DNA from: Bordetella parapertussis
Lineage (GTDB): Bacteria > Pseudomonadota > Gammaproteobacteria > Burkholderiales > Burkholderiaceae_B
Assembly (NCBI GenBank): GCA_945897365.1
Contig: CAMDFD010000016.1
Span: forward strand, 16,453 to 80,452
Direction: 5' to 3'
Length of the DNA: 64,000 nt
Both the position numbers and the translations under genes were made by a program. The notes under the pieces were generated by a model, which saw only the letters and a list, made by a program, of their open reading frames with translations, did no database searches and was not told the origin of the DNA. The stretch's first letter is position 1, and every line of letters begins with the position of its first letter. Below, piece by piece: positions 34,761 to 43,346 of the stretch.

Positions 34761-35588
34761 TCACTTTTCTGACGCAATGGGTGCAACATCCAAACGTACA
34801 ACCACTCCTTTCAACGACTCGCTTTCTGCTGGGTATCGCGTCATAACCAAAGGATCATGACCCGGAATAATGTGTGCAGGCGAATCCGCCAACTGGCGAA
34901 GTTTTTCGTAACCCTCCATGGCTTCACCTAAATTAAACATTGTGGTAAAAAGCCTTTTTTCTTCGAAATGCTCGTAGTAATGGCTTGCATCCGAGGCCAG
35001 CACAACCCAGCCGCGCTGGGTCTTAACCCGCACGCACTGGAGACCGTGCGTATGCCCCCCTACGCGATGCAGTGAAATGCCAGGAGCGATGACTTCATCA
35101 CCTTTGTGGAAGATCACGCGGTCTTTGTAAACCATCCGCACCATACCAACAACCTCATCGACCTCATAGCCATGATTGAATTGACGATGGCGCATATGAC
35201 GGCCGGTCGCGTAAGACATTTCATCATCCTGCAAATGAAATTTTGCGACAGCAAAGTCAGTAAACGTTCCGACATGGTCATAGTGCAAATGGGTAATCAC
35301 GACGTCTTTGACAGTGTCCGCATCGACGCCAAGAAGAGCCAGACCCTCGCGAGGCTGCCGTAAAAAGGTTCGTCCGCGCTTTGCTGCCACCTCTGGACCA
35401 AAACCAGTATCGACAACAATCGTGCGTTCATGATTGCGAATCAGCCACACGTAATAATCCATTGGCATCGGTACATCGTGTGGATCGCCACCAATGAAAT
35501 GATTAGTACGTTTTGCATTCCGCGTTGCATATCGAATCGCAAAAACTTCATATACATCTTGAGTCATTTTTTGACTTTGATTCACCAT
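34761..35588 (-). CDS. Metallo-beta-lactamase fold hydrolase (AHL lactonase-like)
   Basis: This is a 275-residue MBL-fold protein with the dinuclear metal motif H100-L-H102-Y-D104-H105 in VVITHLHYDHVGTF. Further metal ligands are the His of RVGGHTHGLQ and the Asp of VLASDASHYYEH, and IIPGHDPLV holds the last His. The pattern resembles N-acyl homoserine lactonases of the AttM type. Within this operon a lactone or ester hydrolase of catabolism is as likely as quorum quenching. It follows the Old Yellow Enzyme gene by eight bases. A paralogue is at 38651. Confidence 0.92.
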   Translation of the reverse strand: MVNQSQKMTQDVYEVFAIRYATRNAKRTNHFIGGDPHDVPMPMDYYVWLIRNHERTIVVDTGFGPEVAAKRGRTFLRQPREGLALLGVDADTVKDVVITHLHYDHVGTFTDFAVAKFHLQDDEMSYATGRHMRHRQFNHGYEVDEVVGMVRMVYKDRVIFHKGDEVIAPGISLHRVGGHTHGLQCVRVKTQRGWVVLASDASHYYEHFEEKRLFTTMFNLGEAMEGYEKLRQLADSPAHIIPGHDPLVMTRYPAESESLKGVVVRLDVAPIASEK

Positions 35589-35596
35589 CTCGATCC

Positions 35597-37603
35597 TTAT
35601 ACTTTTAAAGCATTGTCAAATGCCTGACGACGTGCGTAATTGTCAACGCTCATCGCCACCATTCCTGCATCCCTGATTCCTGTTAAAAAATCGCCTGGCA
35701 CATTGCAATCACCGATACGTGCGTGAGCGATGCCAGATTGAGTCACAATATCCATCACTTCCAAATTCGGACGTGGTCCTGTCGCAAAGATCAAGTAATG
35801 ACCGATCTCGAGTTGGCAAGTTTTGCCGTCCGACAATGTCAGCTTGCAGTGCTTATCTAACAGGCTATCGATACGACATCCCGTGACAATATTGACGCCA
35901 TCTGCCTGAAGTCGCTCGATCAACTCGAATCGATTGTTTCTCGCCATGCCATTTGCAATCGAGGGCTGCATTTCCAGGAGGTTGATTTCACACCCGATGA
36001 TCCGCAAACTATCCGCGACTTCAGCCCCCACCATGCCGCCGCCAATGATCGTAACCATATGCTCAGGCGTGAACTGTTCAAGCATGCTGAGCGCGTCCCA
36101 TGCATGAATGACCTTGACGCTGCGATCTAGCGCATCGACCTTGATCGGCGGCGGAGCAGGACTTGCCCCCGTTGCCACCACGATGAAATCAGGGTTGTAA
36201 GCCTTAATCCCAGCCTCAGTTACTTGAATACCAAGACGGACTGGCACACCAAGCGCTTGTATCGACTCCCAGCGATAGGTCCAGACAGGCCATACTTCAG
36301 TCTTGTCAGGTGCAGCGACTGCGAGATGAATCTGACCGCCTGGACGGTTGGCGCTTTCCCAAACTTCAACCTCGTGCCCTCTTGCGGCGAGTACGCGCGC
36401 GGCTTCGATACCTGATACTCCTGCACCTAACACCAACACGCGTGCTGGGTTCACACGATGTGTGTTAAATAACTGAGGTTCTGCAAACTCAAGCGCTTCA
36501 AACTCTGTGCCGATCATCGGATTTTGTACGCAAGATACATCTTTCTCGAGCGTCAATCTTTCAAAACATACATTGCAGGCAATGCAGGAGCGAATCGGTA
36601 CGTTTAACTGTCCAAACGCTTTTTTGCACCAGTGGGGATCGGCATACAGGGCACGCCCTACAGAGACAAAATCCGCACTTCCCTCTTGCAGCATCCTCTC
36701 CGCATCCGCGGGATCGACAATACGACCAGCCACCATGACAGGGATATTGAGCACCTGCTTGAACGGCTTAGCCAAATCAACCAAAAATGAGCGCGCAAAG
36801 GACGGGGGCTGGATACAGTACTTTGATAGCTGAGGGCTCTCATTGCTACCCCCTGACAAATCAATTGCATCCACCCCGTATAGCTCAAGCGTTTTAGCTA
36901 AATGAACTGCCTCTTCCGTGGAGTATCCCCCTTCGATAAATTCGCTCACACTCAAGCGCACAATCAAACTAAGCTCGGGAATCGCATCTTTTAACTGATC
37001 GATTGTTTCCAACAACAAACGCATTCGATTATCAATGGAGCCGCCATACTGATCTGTTCGATGATTCAAGCGAGGCGTAAAAAACTGTTGAAATAAATAA
37101 CCATTAGCGGCATGCACTTCGACACCGTCATAACCGGCGATCCACAGACGTTTTGCAGCAGTCACAAATAGCTTCTGAATCTCGCGTATCTCAGGAATAG
37201 TGAGAGGTCGGACTGCGTCACCTGTATTCGGATTGTGCCAAGGTGACGGCCCCACAGGTTCCATATTTAGGACTGAACGACGCAGTAAGGCACCCCGGTG
37301 ATTAAGTTGCCCAAACACTGCGCAGTCATGCTCCTTGATCGCTTCGACCAAACTGGCCAGACCAGGGATGAACCTGTCGTGATAGCAACACAATGAATTG
37401 TGATGGGGTCGAGCCTGAGCTGTCACGACCATTGCTTCGGTCATAATCATTCCAACGCCGCCCTTCGCACGCTCAGCGTAGTACTGCTTATCTCTCTCAG
37501 TTGAAAGCCCGTCTGTCGTGCTGTAATTTGTTCCCATCGGTGCCATAGCAATGCGATTTTTAATCCGCACGCTTCCGATTTTGCCTGGCTGCTGTATCAG
37601 CAT
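35597..37603 (-). CDS. NADH:flavin oxidoreductase, 2,4-dienoyl-CoA reductase (FadH)-like
   Basis: This is a 668-residue multidomain reductase. An N-terminal FMN-binding TIM barrel of the Old Yellow Enzyme family (MAPMGTNYSTTDGLSTERD, HAANGYLFQQFFTPRLNHR) is followed by a [4Fe-4S] site with Cys residues in CIACNVCFERL and DVSCVQNP. A C-terminal FAD/NAD(P) domain follows with VLVLGAGVSGIEAARVLA and TIIGGGMVGAEVADSL. Such enzymes reduce activated double bonds. I use the ATG at 37603 rather than a TTG at 37609. It is the first gene of the operon and diverges from lysR. Confidence 0.93.
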   Translation of the reverse strand: MLIQQPGKIGSVRIKNRIAMAPMGTNYSTTDGLSTERDKQYYAERAKGGVGMIMTEAMVVTAQARPHHNSLCCYHDRFIPGLASLVEAIKEHDCAVFGQLNHRGALLRRSVLNMEPVGPSPWHNPNTGDAVRPLTIPEIREIQKLFVTAAKRLWIAGYDGVEVHAANGYLFQQFFTPRLNHRTDQYGGSIDNRMRLLLETIDQLKDAIPELSLIVRLSVSEFIEGGYSTEEAVHLAKTLELYGVDAIDLSGGSNESPQLSKYCIQPPSFARSFLVDLAKPFKQVLNIPVMVAGRIVDPADAERMLQEGSADFVSVGRALYADPHWCKKAFGQLNVPIRSCIACNVCFERLTLEKDVSCVQNPMIGTEFEALEFAEPQLFNTHRVNPARVLVLGAGVSGIEAARVLAARGHEVEVWESANRPGGQIHLAVAAPDKTEVWPVWTYRWESIQALGVPVRLGIQVTEAGIKAYNPDFIVVATGASPAPPPIKVDALDRSVKVIHAWDALSMLEQFTPEHMVTIIGGGMVGAEVADSLRIIGCEINLLEMQPSIANGMARNNRFELIERLQADGVNIVTGCRIDSLLDKHCKLTLSDGKTCQLEIGHYLIFATGPRPNLEVMDIVTQSGIAHARIGDCNVPGDFLTGIRDAGMVAMSVDNYARRQAFDNALKV

Positions 37604-37707
37604 TTTCAATATTCTCCGGACTGCCTTGACGATCTTTACTCATCTCCTTAGACTCTAATAGCTTATAAAAAAACGATCAATCGGCAAAAATTCAGAATAC
37701 TATTGAA

Positions 37708-37717
37708 ATGAATTCAT
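37708..37717. promoter_or_regulatory. ATGAATTCAT palindrome in the lysR/reductase divergent gap
   Basis: A perfect 10-base palindrome lies 28 bases before the lysR GTG and about 105 bases before the divergent reductase gene. The same core occurs at 39732-39743, upstream of the paralogous MBL gene. It may be a LysR binding site. Being also an EcoRI-like six-base core, it could arise by chance. Confidence 0.4.
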
Positions 37718-37745
37718 AAATAATGGCGTAAAGGGGCAAGCGAAC

Positions 37746-38654
37746 GTGGAGAACCTTAATGCGCTACGTGTTTTTTTTCGCGTAGCGGAAACAAAAAGCT
37801 TTACGGTTGCAGCAAACAGACTCACTCTCACTTCCTCGGCCGTCAGTAAGGCGATTACGAGGCTAGAGTCAGAGCTTGGGGTCAAACTGCTGCACCGCAC
37901 CACCCGCTCTGTGAGCCTGACAAACGAGGGCACACGATTTTTCGAGCAATGCCAACAGATTCTGTTGGATATTGAAAATGCCGAACATACCTTGAGTCGA
38001 GCGACATCTACGCCAAACGGTCGACTGCGGATTCATCTTCCCGTAGGCTTTGGAAGACAAGTCATTGTTCCGGCTCTGAGCAAATTCATCGACCTTTACC
38101 CAGATCTGATTGTCGACGCAGAGCTCAGCGACCGAAGCGTGGACTTAGCCTACGAGGGCATTGATGCAACGGTATTGATTGGAGAGCCTGCAGACAATCG
38201 CCTCATCGCCCGACATCTCTGTCATTTGCAGTTCGTCGCGTGCGCCTCACCAGAGTATCTGGCAAAGCGTGGAGAGCCTCAAACACCGGATGATCTCGAT
38301 CAGCACCATTGCCTATCCTATGTGATGATGAACTCAGGTCGATATCGAGAGTGGCACTTTCAAAAAGGCGCGCATACATTCAGTAAGACCGTCTCGGGCC
38401 GCCTCAACATCAATAATGCCGAATCCCTTCTGGAGGCGGCGTGCTCAGGGGTCGGCATTGTCATGATTAGCAACTTTATTGCAGGTCAGGCAATCAGGAC
38501 CGGGAAGCTTCGAACCATTCTCAATGACTACCGCGCCATCGGACCGCCGGTATCCGTGGTCTATCTACCCAATCGGCATTTATCCGCAAAGGTCCGCGTA
38601 TTTATTGATTTTTTAAAGCAATACATCACTGACAATCCGGACTGGGATCGTTAA
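37746..38654 (+). CDS. LysR family transcriptional regulator (GTG start)
   Basis: This is a 302-residue LysR regulator with the helix-turn-helix block FFRVAETKSFTVAANRLTLTSSAVSKAI written in overlapping parts at residues 10-37, and an effector domain of the CrgA/PtxR-like group (TPNGRLRIHLPVGFGR, SGVGIVMISNFIAG). An AAAGGGGC site precedes the GTG at 37746. It diverges from the seven-gene reductase-PrpD-tctC operon and overlaps by four bases, tail to tail, with the second MBL gene. It is the likely regulator of both. Confidence 0.9.
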   Translation: MENLNALRVFFRVAETKSFTVAANRLTLTSSAVSKAITRLESELGVKLLHRTTRSVSLTNEGTRFFEQCQQILLDIENAEHTLSRATSTPNGRLRIHLPVGFGRQVIVPALSKFIDLYPDLIVDAELSDRSVDLAYEGIDATVLIGEPADNRLIARHLCHLQFVACASPEYLAKRGEPQTPDDLDQHHCLSYVMMNSGRYREWHFQKGAHTFSKTVSGRLNINNAESLLEAACSGVGIVMISNFIAGQAIRTGKLRTILNDYRAIGPPVSVVYLPNRHLSAKVRVFIDFLKQYITDNPDWDR

Positions 38655-39502
38655 AATTTTCTTGCTGCCAAGGTTTCCACGATGGAGGCCTTGGGAGGCA
38701 GATCAAGACGCACGGCAATGTTTTCAAGCGCTTTAGAACAGGTTGGATATAAATCCATCACCAACGGGTCGTGACCTGGAATAATGTGATCCTGTGACTC
38801 GGCGAGAGCATGTAACAGCTGATAGCCTTGCATCACCTCACCGACATGAAAGACAAGCGGAAAGAACCGCTTGGTTACAAAGTGCTCATAAAAATGACTT
38901 GCATCAGAAGCTAGAACAACCCAGCCTCTGGCAGTGTGCACACGCACCACTTGCATGCCTGCTGTATGTCCCCCCACGCGATGCACACTCAAGCCGGGGG
39001 CGATCACCCCGTCACCGTTGTGAAAGACCACGCGATCTTTGTAGACAAGCCTCACGACTCCAGCGACATGATCGACCTCGTACGGCCGGCTATGCAACAC
39101 ACATGCCATATGACGACCCGTCGCAAACTCAACCTCTGAGTCCTGAAGATGGAATCTTGCATTTGGATAGGCGTCAAAGGTACCGATGTGGTCATTATGA
39201 AGATGAGTAATGACGATATCCTTGATCCTCTCCGGTGTAATACCGATCAGACTAAGCGCCTCCATGGGAGTTCGATGCAAAGTGCGGTGACGCTTGATCG
39301 CCATGTCTTCGGCGAATCCCGTATCAATCAAAAAAAGATCGTCTTTGTTTCGTACAACCCACACGTAATAATCCAAAGGCATCGGACCATCATGCGGATC
39401 TCCACCACCAAAATTCGCAGCACGCAAAGCCGGCCTACTCGCGTACTTCAACGCAATAATTTCATAATCAGGCAAGTTTCCGTTTTGCTCGGATAACATC
39501 AT
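38651..39502 (-). CDS. Metallo-beta-lactamase fold hydrolase, paralogue of the one at 34761
   Basis: This 283-residue protein aligns along its length with the hydrolase at 34761, including GGDPHDGPMPLDYYVWVVRN and the metal motif H100-L-H102-N-D104-H105. Other ligands lie in RVGGHTAGMQ, VLASDASHFYEH and IIPGHDPLV. The ATG at 39502 follows a GAGGGG site; Met2 is an alternative. It converges on lysR with a four-base overlap. Its start overlaps, as ATGA, the end of an in-frame coding-like stretch at 39499-39651. Two paralogues around one regulator suggest hydrolysis of related esters or lactones. Confidence 0.92.
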   Translation of the reverse strand: MMLSEQNGNLPDYEIIALKYASRPALRAANFGGGDPHDGPMPLDYYVWVVRNKDDLFLIDTGFAEDMAIKRHRTLHRTPMEALSLIGITPERIKDIVITHLHNDHIGTFDAYPNARFHLQDSEVEFATGRHMACVLHSRPYEVDHVAGVVRLVYKDRVVFHNGDGVIAPGLSVHRVGGHTAGMQVVRVHTARGWVVLASDASHFYEHFVTKRFFPLVFHVGEVMQGYQLLHALAESQDHIIPGHDPLVMDLYPTCSKALENIAVRLDLPPKASIVETLAARKF

Positions 39503-39651
39503 GTAGAAACCCCCTCATTCGCGACAGAGACGCGAAGCAATTGCGCCAATATGTCAATATTGGTATGTTGATGGAGTGAACAAACCATTTCCTCAATCTG
39601 CTCAGCCACTGACCCGAAGACTGGACAAGCCCGCGTCCAATCATTCAGACC
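39499..39651 (-). pseudogene. Coding-like remnant overlapping the MBL hydrolase start
   Basis: After a TGA at 39652-39654, one frame reads GLNDWTRACPVFGSVAEQIE and continues with VCSLHQHTNIDILAQLLRVS to a TGA that shares ATGA with the MBL start codon. Such overlaps mark coupled genes. There is no good start codon in the frame, so this may be the tail of a lost upstream gene. I do not recognise a family. Chance is possible for 50 codons. Confidence 0.35.
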
Positions 39652-39731
39652 TCAAGCTCCAAGCAGATCCCTCAATACCTTATCTGTGTGACAACAAGTA
39701 ATCAATGATTTAGATTTCACAACACCGATGA

Positions 39732-39743
39732 AATGAATTCATT
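39732..39743. promoter_or_regulatory. AATGAATTCATT palindrome upstream of the second MBL gene
   Basis: This perfect 12-base palindrome shares the ATGAATTCAT core with the site at 37708 by the lysR gene. It lies about 230 bases before the MBL start and about 40 bases after the coxG stop, on the minus-strand view. A shared LysR operator is possible. Confidence 0.35.
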
Positions 39744-39784
39744 GATGATTTTTCCGGAAAAACTTTAACTTTCACTAACCTCTC

Positions 39785-40387
39785 CTAGCGCATCACCCAA
39801 AAAACAACCGATCCTGCTACAAAGCCCAACAAATAAGGCCAAAGCCACTTGGGTATTCCAAGAAACTTGGGGGCTGAGTCTTTAACTGCTTGGGTTGCGC
39901 CCCCTCCCTGCTCTTCGGACGACGAAATATTTACAGCCTCTGGATATTTCTCTAGTAGAGCGAGCTCGAAACGTTTGAAAAAATCCTCAGCCAACGATTT
40001 CGCAACACCATCGATCAATCGTTGGCCAAGTTGGGCAATTTTGCCTCCGACCTTGGAATGCACGGTGTAGCGTAGTTCGCAGCCACCCTCATTGGCCACG
40101 AGTTCTACTTTTGACTCGCCCTGTCCAAAACCTGCCACACCGCCTTGAGCCTCGAACTGCAGAGAATAGGACGCGGGTGCTTGAATGTCTGCCAAGGTGA
40201 CTTTGCCGTTGAACTTTGCCGCCACAGGACCGATTTTGACAGCGACAAGCACTGCGTATTGGTTGTCTGCAATCAGCTCAAACTTTTCACATCCAGGGAT
40301 ACAGGCTTTTAAGATGATGGGATCGTTCAGTGCATCCCAAGCTTGTTGTTGTGAAACACCAAGTTGGCGATTTCCTTGCATATCCAT
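39785..40387 (-). CDS. coxG: CoxG family protein (SRPBCC, carbon monoxide dehydrogenase subunit G)
   Basis: This is a 200-residue protein. The N-terminal 145 residues form an SRPBCC lipid-binding-like domain with the CoxG pattern VSQQQAWDALNDPIILKACIPGC and AKFNGKVTLADI. A single C-terminal membrane helix, WLWPYLLGFVAGSVVFWVM, follows a linker. CoxG is thought to recruit the molybdenum hydroxylase to the inner membrane. It is the last gene of the maturation set, 21 bases after coxE. Confidence 0.93.
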   Translation of the reverse strand: MDMQGNRQLGVSQQQAWDALNDPIILKACIPGCEKFELIADNQYAVLVAVKIGPVAAKFNGKVTLADIQAPASYSLQFEAQGGVAGFGQGESKVELVANEGGCELRYTVHSKVGGKIAQLGQRLIDGVAKSLAEDFFKRFELALLEKYPEAVNISSSEEQGGGATQAVKDSAPKFLGIPKWLWPYLLGFVAGSVVFWVMR

Positions 40388-40408
40388 AGGGTTCTCTCGT
40401 TTAAATAT

Positions 40409-41584
40409 TTACTGTTTAACTAACTTTGCCAAAGACTGCGCTAATTGCTCCAAATGTGCAAGATTATGTATGGCAAGTAAGCGGTCCGCATGCTGATGTA
40501 TGACGCTTGCGCCACTCGCACTCGGTGCATAATGCTCAAAGCGCAGCAAGGGGTTGAGCCACAATAAGCTTCGGCAGTTGCGTTTGAGCCATTCGAGCTC
40601 CCGAGCCAAGACACTTGGCTCGCCGGTATCGAGACCGTCGGTGATGAGCAGCACGACTGTACGACGACCGATCACCTGTCGCTGCTGGGTTAAGCGCAAC
40701 TGCTCAAGCGAGCGTCCGATCTGCGTACCGCCCGCAAAATCCTGAATCAGCTGATTCGCGCTAGAGAGCATCAGGTCAGTCTCTGTATGCCGAAATGCAC
40801 GATTTAAGTCCGTCAGCTGATGACCAAAGGCATAGACCGAGCGCGATCGTCCACGTGTACTTTGATGTAAAAAAGCCAGCATCAATCTGGCATACCGCTC
40901 CATCGAGCCCGACACGTCGACCAAAATCAATACGGGTAAGTCTTGGGTGCGTCGCGCTAGATGGGGCAAAGATAACAACTCGCCATCTAAGCGTGCCGTC
41001 TCTCTGAGCGTCTGCGTCCAATCCACCCGAGTGCCTGAAAGGCTGCGTTGAGTCCGCCGCGCAGGGACTTGCGGCCAAGAAAATGGGATCTCGTTGGCAA
41101 GTCGTTGCACAAGTTTAAATTCGCTTGCGCTCAAGCTTTCAAAATCAGCGTGCCGCAATCTTTCTCGATCACTGGCCGTCATCGCGGCATCAAAATCAAC
41201 AGAGTCCTCTTGCGCAGGAGAGCGTGGGGCGTTTGACGCGATGGCGGCCAAGGCCTCCTGGGCGCGTGCGCGGCGTTTGGGCACAGGCGCAGCTTCGGTG
41301 GCCTTAGGCAACATTTGTGCTAACAATTGTTGTGTGAATTCTGGATTACGAAAATAAGCCTCAAACAGCTGATCAAACACCTCCAGATCCTGCTGACGGC
41401 AAACCAAGGTAGCCTCTAGACCCGCACGAAAATCTTGCTTACTGTCGAGCCCGATCAATAAGGCAGACTCGAGCGCCAAGCCTATACGACCACTATCCAT
41501 TGGAAAACCAGCACGTCGTAAGGTGCGCGCAAAGCCGACGATGTTGTCAGCCATTTTTCCTACGCGCGCATCACCAAGTTGCAT
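40409..41584 (-). CDS. coxE: CoxE family protein with von Willebrand factor A domain
   Basis: This is a 391-residue VWA-domain protein (CoxE family). The metal-ion site is visible in LILVDVSGSMERYARLMLAF, and the central LVQRLANEIPFSWPQVPARR and C-terminal LITDGLDTGEPSVLARELEW are family blocks. CoxE works with the MoxR ATPase CoxD in post-translational assembly of the Cu/Mo or Mo active site of CoxL-type enzymes. It starts nine bases after the coxD stop, so the pair is co-expressed. Confidence 0.93.
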   Translation of the reverse strand: MQLGDARVGKMADNIVGFARTLRRAGFPMDSGRIGLALESALLIGLDSKQDFRAGLEATLVCRQQDLEVFDQLFEAYFRNPEFTQQLLAQMLPKATEAAPVPKRRARAQEALAAIASNAPRSPAQEDSVDFDAAMTASDRERLRHADFESLSASEFKLVQRLANEIPFSWPQVPARRTQRSLSGTRVDWTQTLRETARLDGELLSLPHLARRTQDLPVLILVDVSGSMERYARLMLAFLHQSTRGRSRSVYAFGHQLTDLNRAFRHTETDLMLSSANQLIQDFAGGTQIGRSLEQLRLTQQRQVIGRRTVVLLITDGLDTGEPSVLARELEWLKRNCRSLLWLNPLLRFEHYAPSASGASVIHQHADRLLAIHNLAHLEQLAQSLAKLVKQ

Positions 41585-41593
41585 ACAAATACG

Positions 41594-42499
41594 CTAAACG
41601 TCTGAATCGGGCGCAAGCAAAGCGTCAAGCATCGGCTCAAGCGCAGCAAGATCTTCGCGCTGTTTGAATAAGATCCCGACGGTGCTTTGAATCACTTCGG
41701 GATCGAGCTGCAAAGTATTGAGCGCCACGAGTGCCTTGGCCCATTCAACGCTTTCAGCGATACCGGGAGAACGACTCAAGGCATTGACAAAAGGCGTACG
41801 GCGTAGACGCTCCACAAAAGCGGCAACCTGCTCTGCTAGTGCTTGACTTGCCTGAGGCACTCTCTCACGCACGATTGCAAGTTCTCGCTCACGATCGGGG
41901 TAGTCCATCCAGTGATATAAGCAGCGACGCTTGACCGCATCGTTCAGGTCACGCGTTCGATTACTGGTCAGGATCGTCACGGGCGGAATAGTTGCGCGAA
42001 TCGTACCAAGCTCCGGAATACTCACTTGGTATTCACCAAGATACTCCAATAAAAAGGCCTCAAAAGGCGCGTCAGCTCGATCGACTTCATCAATCAACAG
42101 CACCGCGCCAGGTGCGGGTGTTTGCAAAGCCTGCAACATCGGTCGGCGCAACAGATACTTTTCTTGATAAATGGCATGCTCAAGCTGCTCGGGTGTGGCG
42201 TGATCTTGTTGCGCACGCATATGCATCAGTTGTGCAGCGTGATTCCATTCATACAGCGCTTCGCGCTGCTCCATGCCGTCGTAGCACTGCAAGCGCATCA
42301 GTGGGCGTTTCAACACACTTGCCAATGCCTTGGCAAGCTCTGTTTTGCCTACGCCAGGTTCACCTTCGAGTAGCAAAGGTCGCTGCAAAGTCAGACTCAA
42401 ATACACGGCTGTGACCAAACGTCGCTCAGCCAAGTAACCAACGGATGCGAGCGCTGACGTTAACGCCTGGACTGAATCAACGCTGAGCGTGTCTGCCAT
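41594..42499 (-). CDS. coxD: MoxR family AAA+ ATPase (CoxD-like)
   Basis: This is a 301-residue ATPase. Walker A is LLEGEPGVGKTELAKAL (GEPGVGKT at residues 46-53), Walker B is VLLIDEVDRADAPFEAFLLE, and sensor 1 is in TILTSNRTRDLNDAVKRRC. I use the ATG at 42499, six bases after a GGAAG site; the frame upstream has only a TTG. MoxR proteins pair with VWA proteins as chaperones, here probably activating the CoxL enzyme. The ribosome site lies within or beside the terminator hairpin after coxM, so its expression may depend on read-through. Confidence 0.93.
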   Translation of the reverse strand: MADTLSVDSVQALTSALASVGYLAERRLVTAVYLSLTLQRPLLLEGEPGVGKTELAKALASVLKRPLMRLQCYDGMEQREALYEWNHAAQLMHMRAQQDHATPEQLEHAIYQEKYLLRRPMLQALQTPAPGAVLLIDEVDRADAPFEAFLLEYLGEYQVSIPELGTIRATIPPVTILTSNRTRDLNDAVKRRCLYHWMDYPDRERELAIVRERVPQASQALAEQVAAFVERLRRTPFVNALSRSPGIAESVEWAKALVALNTLQLDPEVIQSTVGILFKQREDLAALEPMLDALLAPDSDV

Positions 42500-42509
42500 G
42501 AAAACTTCC

Positions 42510-42536
42510 AAAAAAACGCCCCATTACTGGGGCGTT
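42510..42536 (-). terminator. Strong rho-independent terminator between coxM and coxD
   Basis: Arms AACGCCCCA (42515-42523) and TGGGGCGTT (42528-42536) are perfect complements around TTAC. On the minus strand the hairpin is followed by seven T residues. It lies in the 42-base gap after the coxM stop at 42542 and just before the coxD ribosome site. It would lower maturation-gene expression relative to coxSLM. Confidence 0.85.
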
Positions 42537-42541
42537 GTGCG

Positions 42542-43333
42542 CTATGCAAGCGCCATCTGCACAGCCACGCGCGTCTGCACTTTGATGAGCTGGGCGCGAT
42601 AACTTGCCGAGGCATGGATGTCACTATTGAGCTCTGTGTCATCGACCTCGACTCCGGCGACCGACTCAGGTACAAAGCTCTTAGTCAGTGCAGCTTCAAG
42701 TCCAGCGTGACGAAACACACCGCTCGACGCACCCGTGATCGTCACACGCACTCCCTGAGCCGTATCCGCCACAAACACCCCCACCATCGCAAAGCGTGAA
42801 GCACCTTGCTTAAACTTTGCGTAGGCCGCGCGCTTAGGAATAGGAAAACTCACGGCAGTGATAAGTTCCCCGGGATTTAAAGCTGTGGCATACATCCCAA
42901 GAAAAAAATCCTGCGCGCTGATGGTGCGTGCATCGGTATGAATCGTCGCATTCAAGGCTAACAAGGCGCTGGGGTAACACGCTGAGGGATCGTTGTTTGC
43001 AACAGATCCACCCAGGGTCCCCATTGCGCGCACTTGTCGGTCCCCAATGCCACCGGCCAAGGCCGCTAACGCTGGGATGTATTGTTTGACAAGCGCGTTG
43101 TGCTCAACATCGCAATGTTTGGTCATCGCACCGATCACAATCTTTTCGCCATCCTTGCGGACCCCCACAAGCTCGGGAATGTCGCGCAAATCAATCAACT
43201 GCTCAGGCTGCATCAAACGTTGCTTCATCGAGGCCAGCATGGTTTGACCACCCGCTAAAGCCTGTCCACCCGCTTGGACGAATTTGCTTGCGTCTGCAAG
43301 GGTTTTGGGACGCTCATAGGTGAATGCATACAT
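42542..43333 (-). CDS. coxM: Molybdenum hydroxylase FAD-binding subunit (CoxM family)
   Basis: This is a 263-residue FAD-binding subunit, which passes electrons from the iron-sulfur subunit to the acceptor. FAD contact blocks are ALAGGQTMLASMKQRL and GTLGGSVANNDPSACYPSAL. The C-terminal CoxM domain follows from about residue 165. I chose the ATG at 43333, which starts MYAFTYERPKTLADASKFV like other family members, over a longer frame inside coxL. It begins 13 bases after the coxL stop. Its stop is followed by a terminator hairpin. Confidence 0.93.
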   Translation of the reverse strand: MYAFTYERPKTLADASKFVQAGGQALAGGQTMLASMKQRLMQPEQLIDLRDIPELVGVRKDGEKIVIGAMTKHCDVEHNALVKQYIPALAALAGGIGDRQVRAMGTLGGSVANNDPSACYPSALLALNATIHTDARTISAQDFFLGMYATALNPGELITAVSFPIPKRAAYAKFKQGASRFAMVGVFVADTAQGVRVTITGASSGVFRHAGLEAALTKSFVPESVAGVEVDDTELNSDIHASASYRAQLIKVQTRVAVQMALA

Positions 43334-43346
43334 ATTCAGTTTCTCC

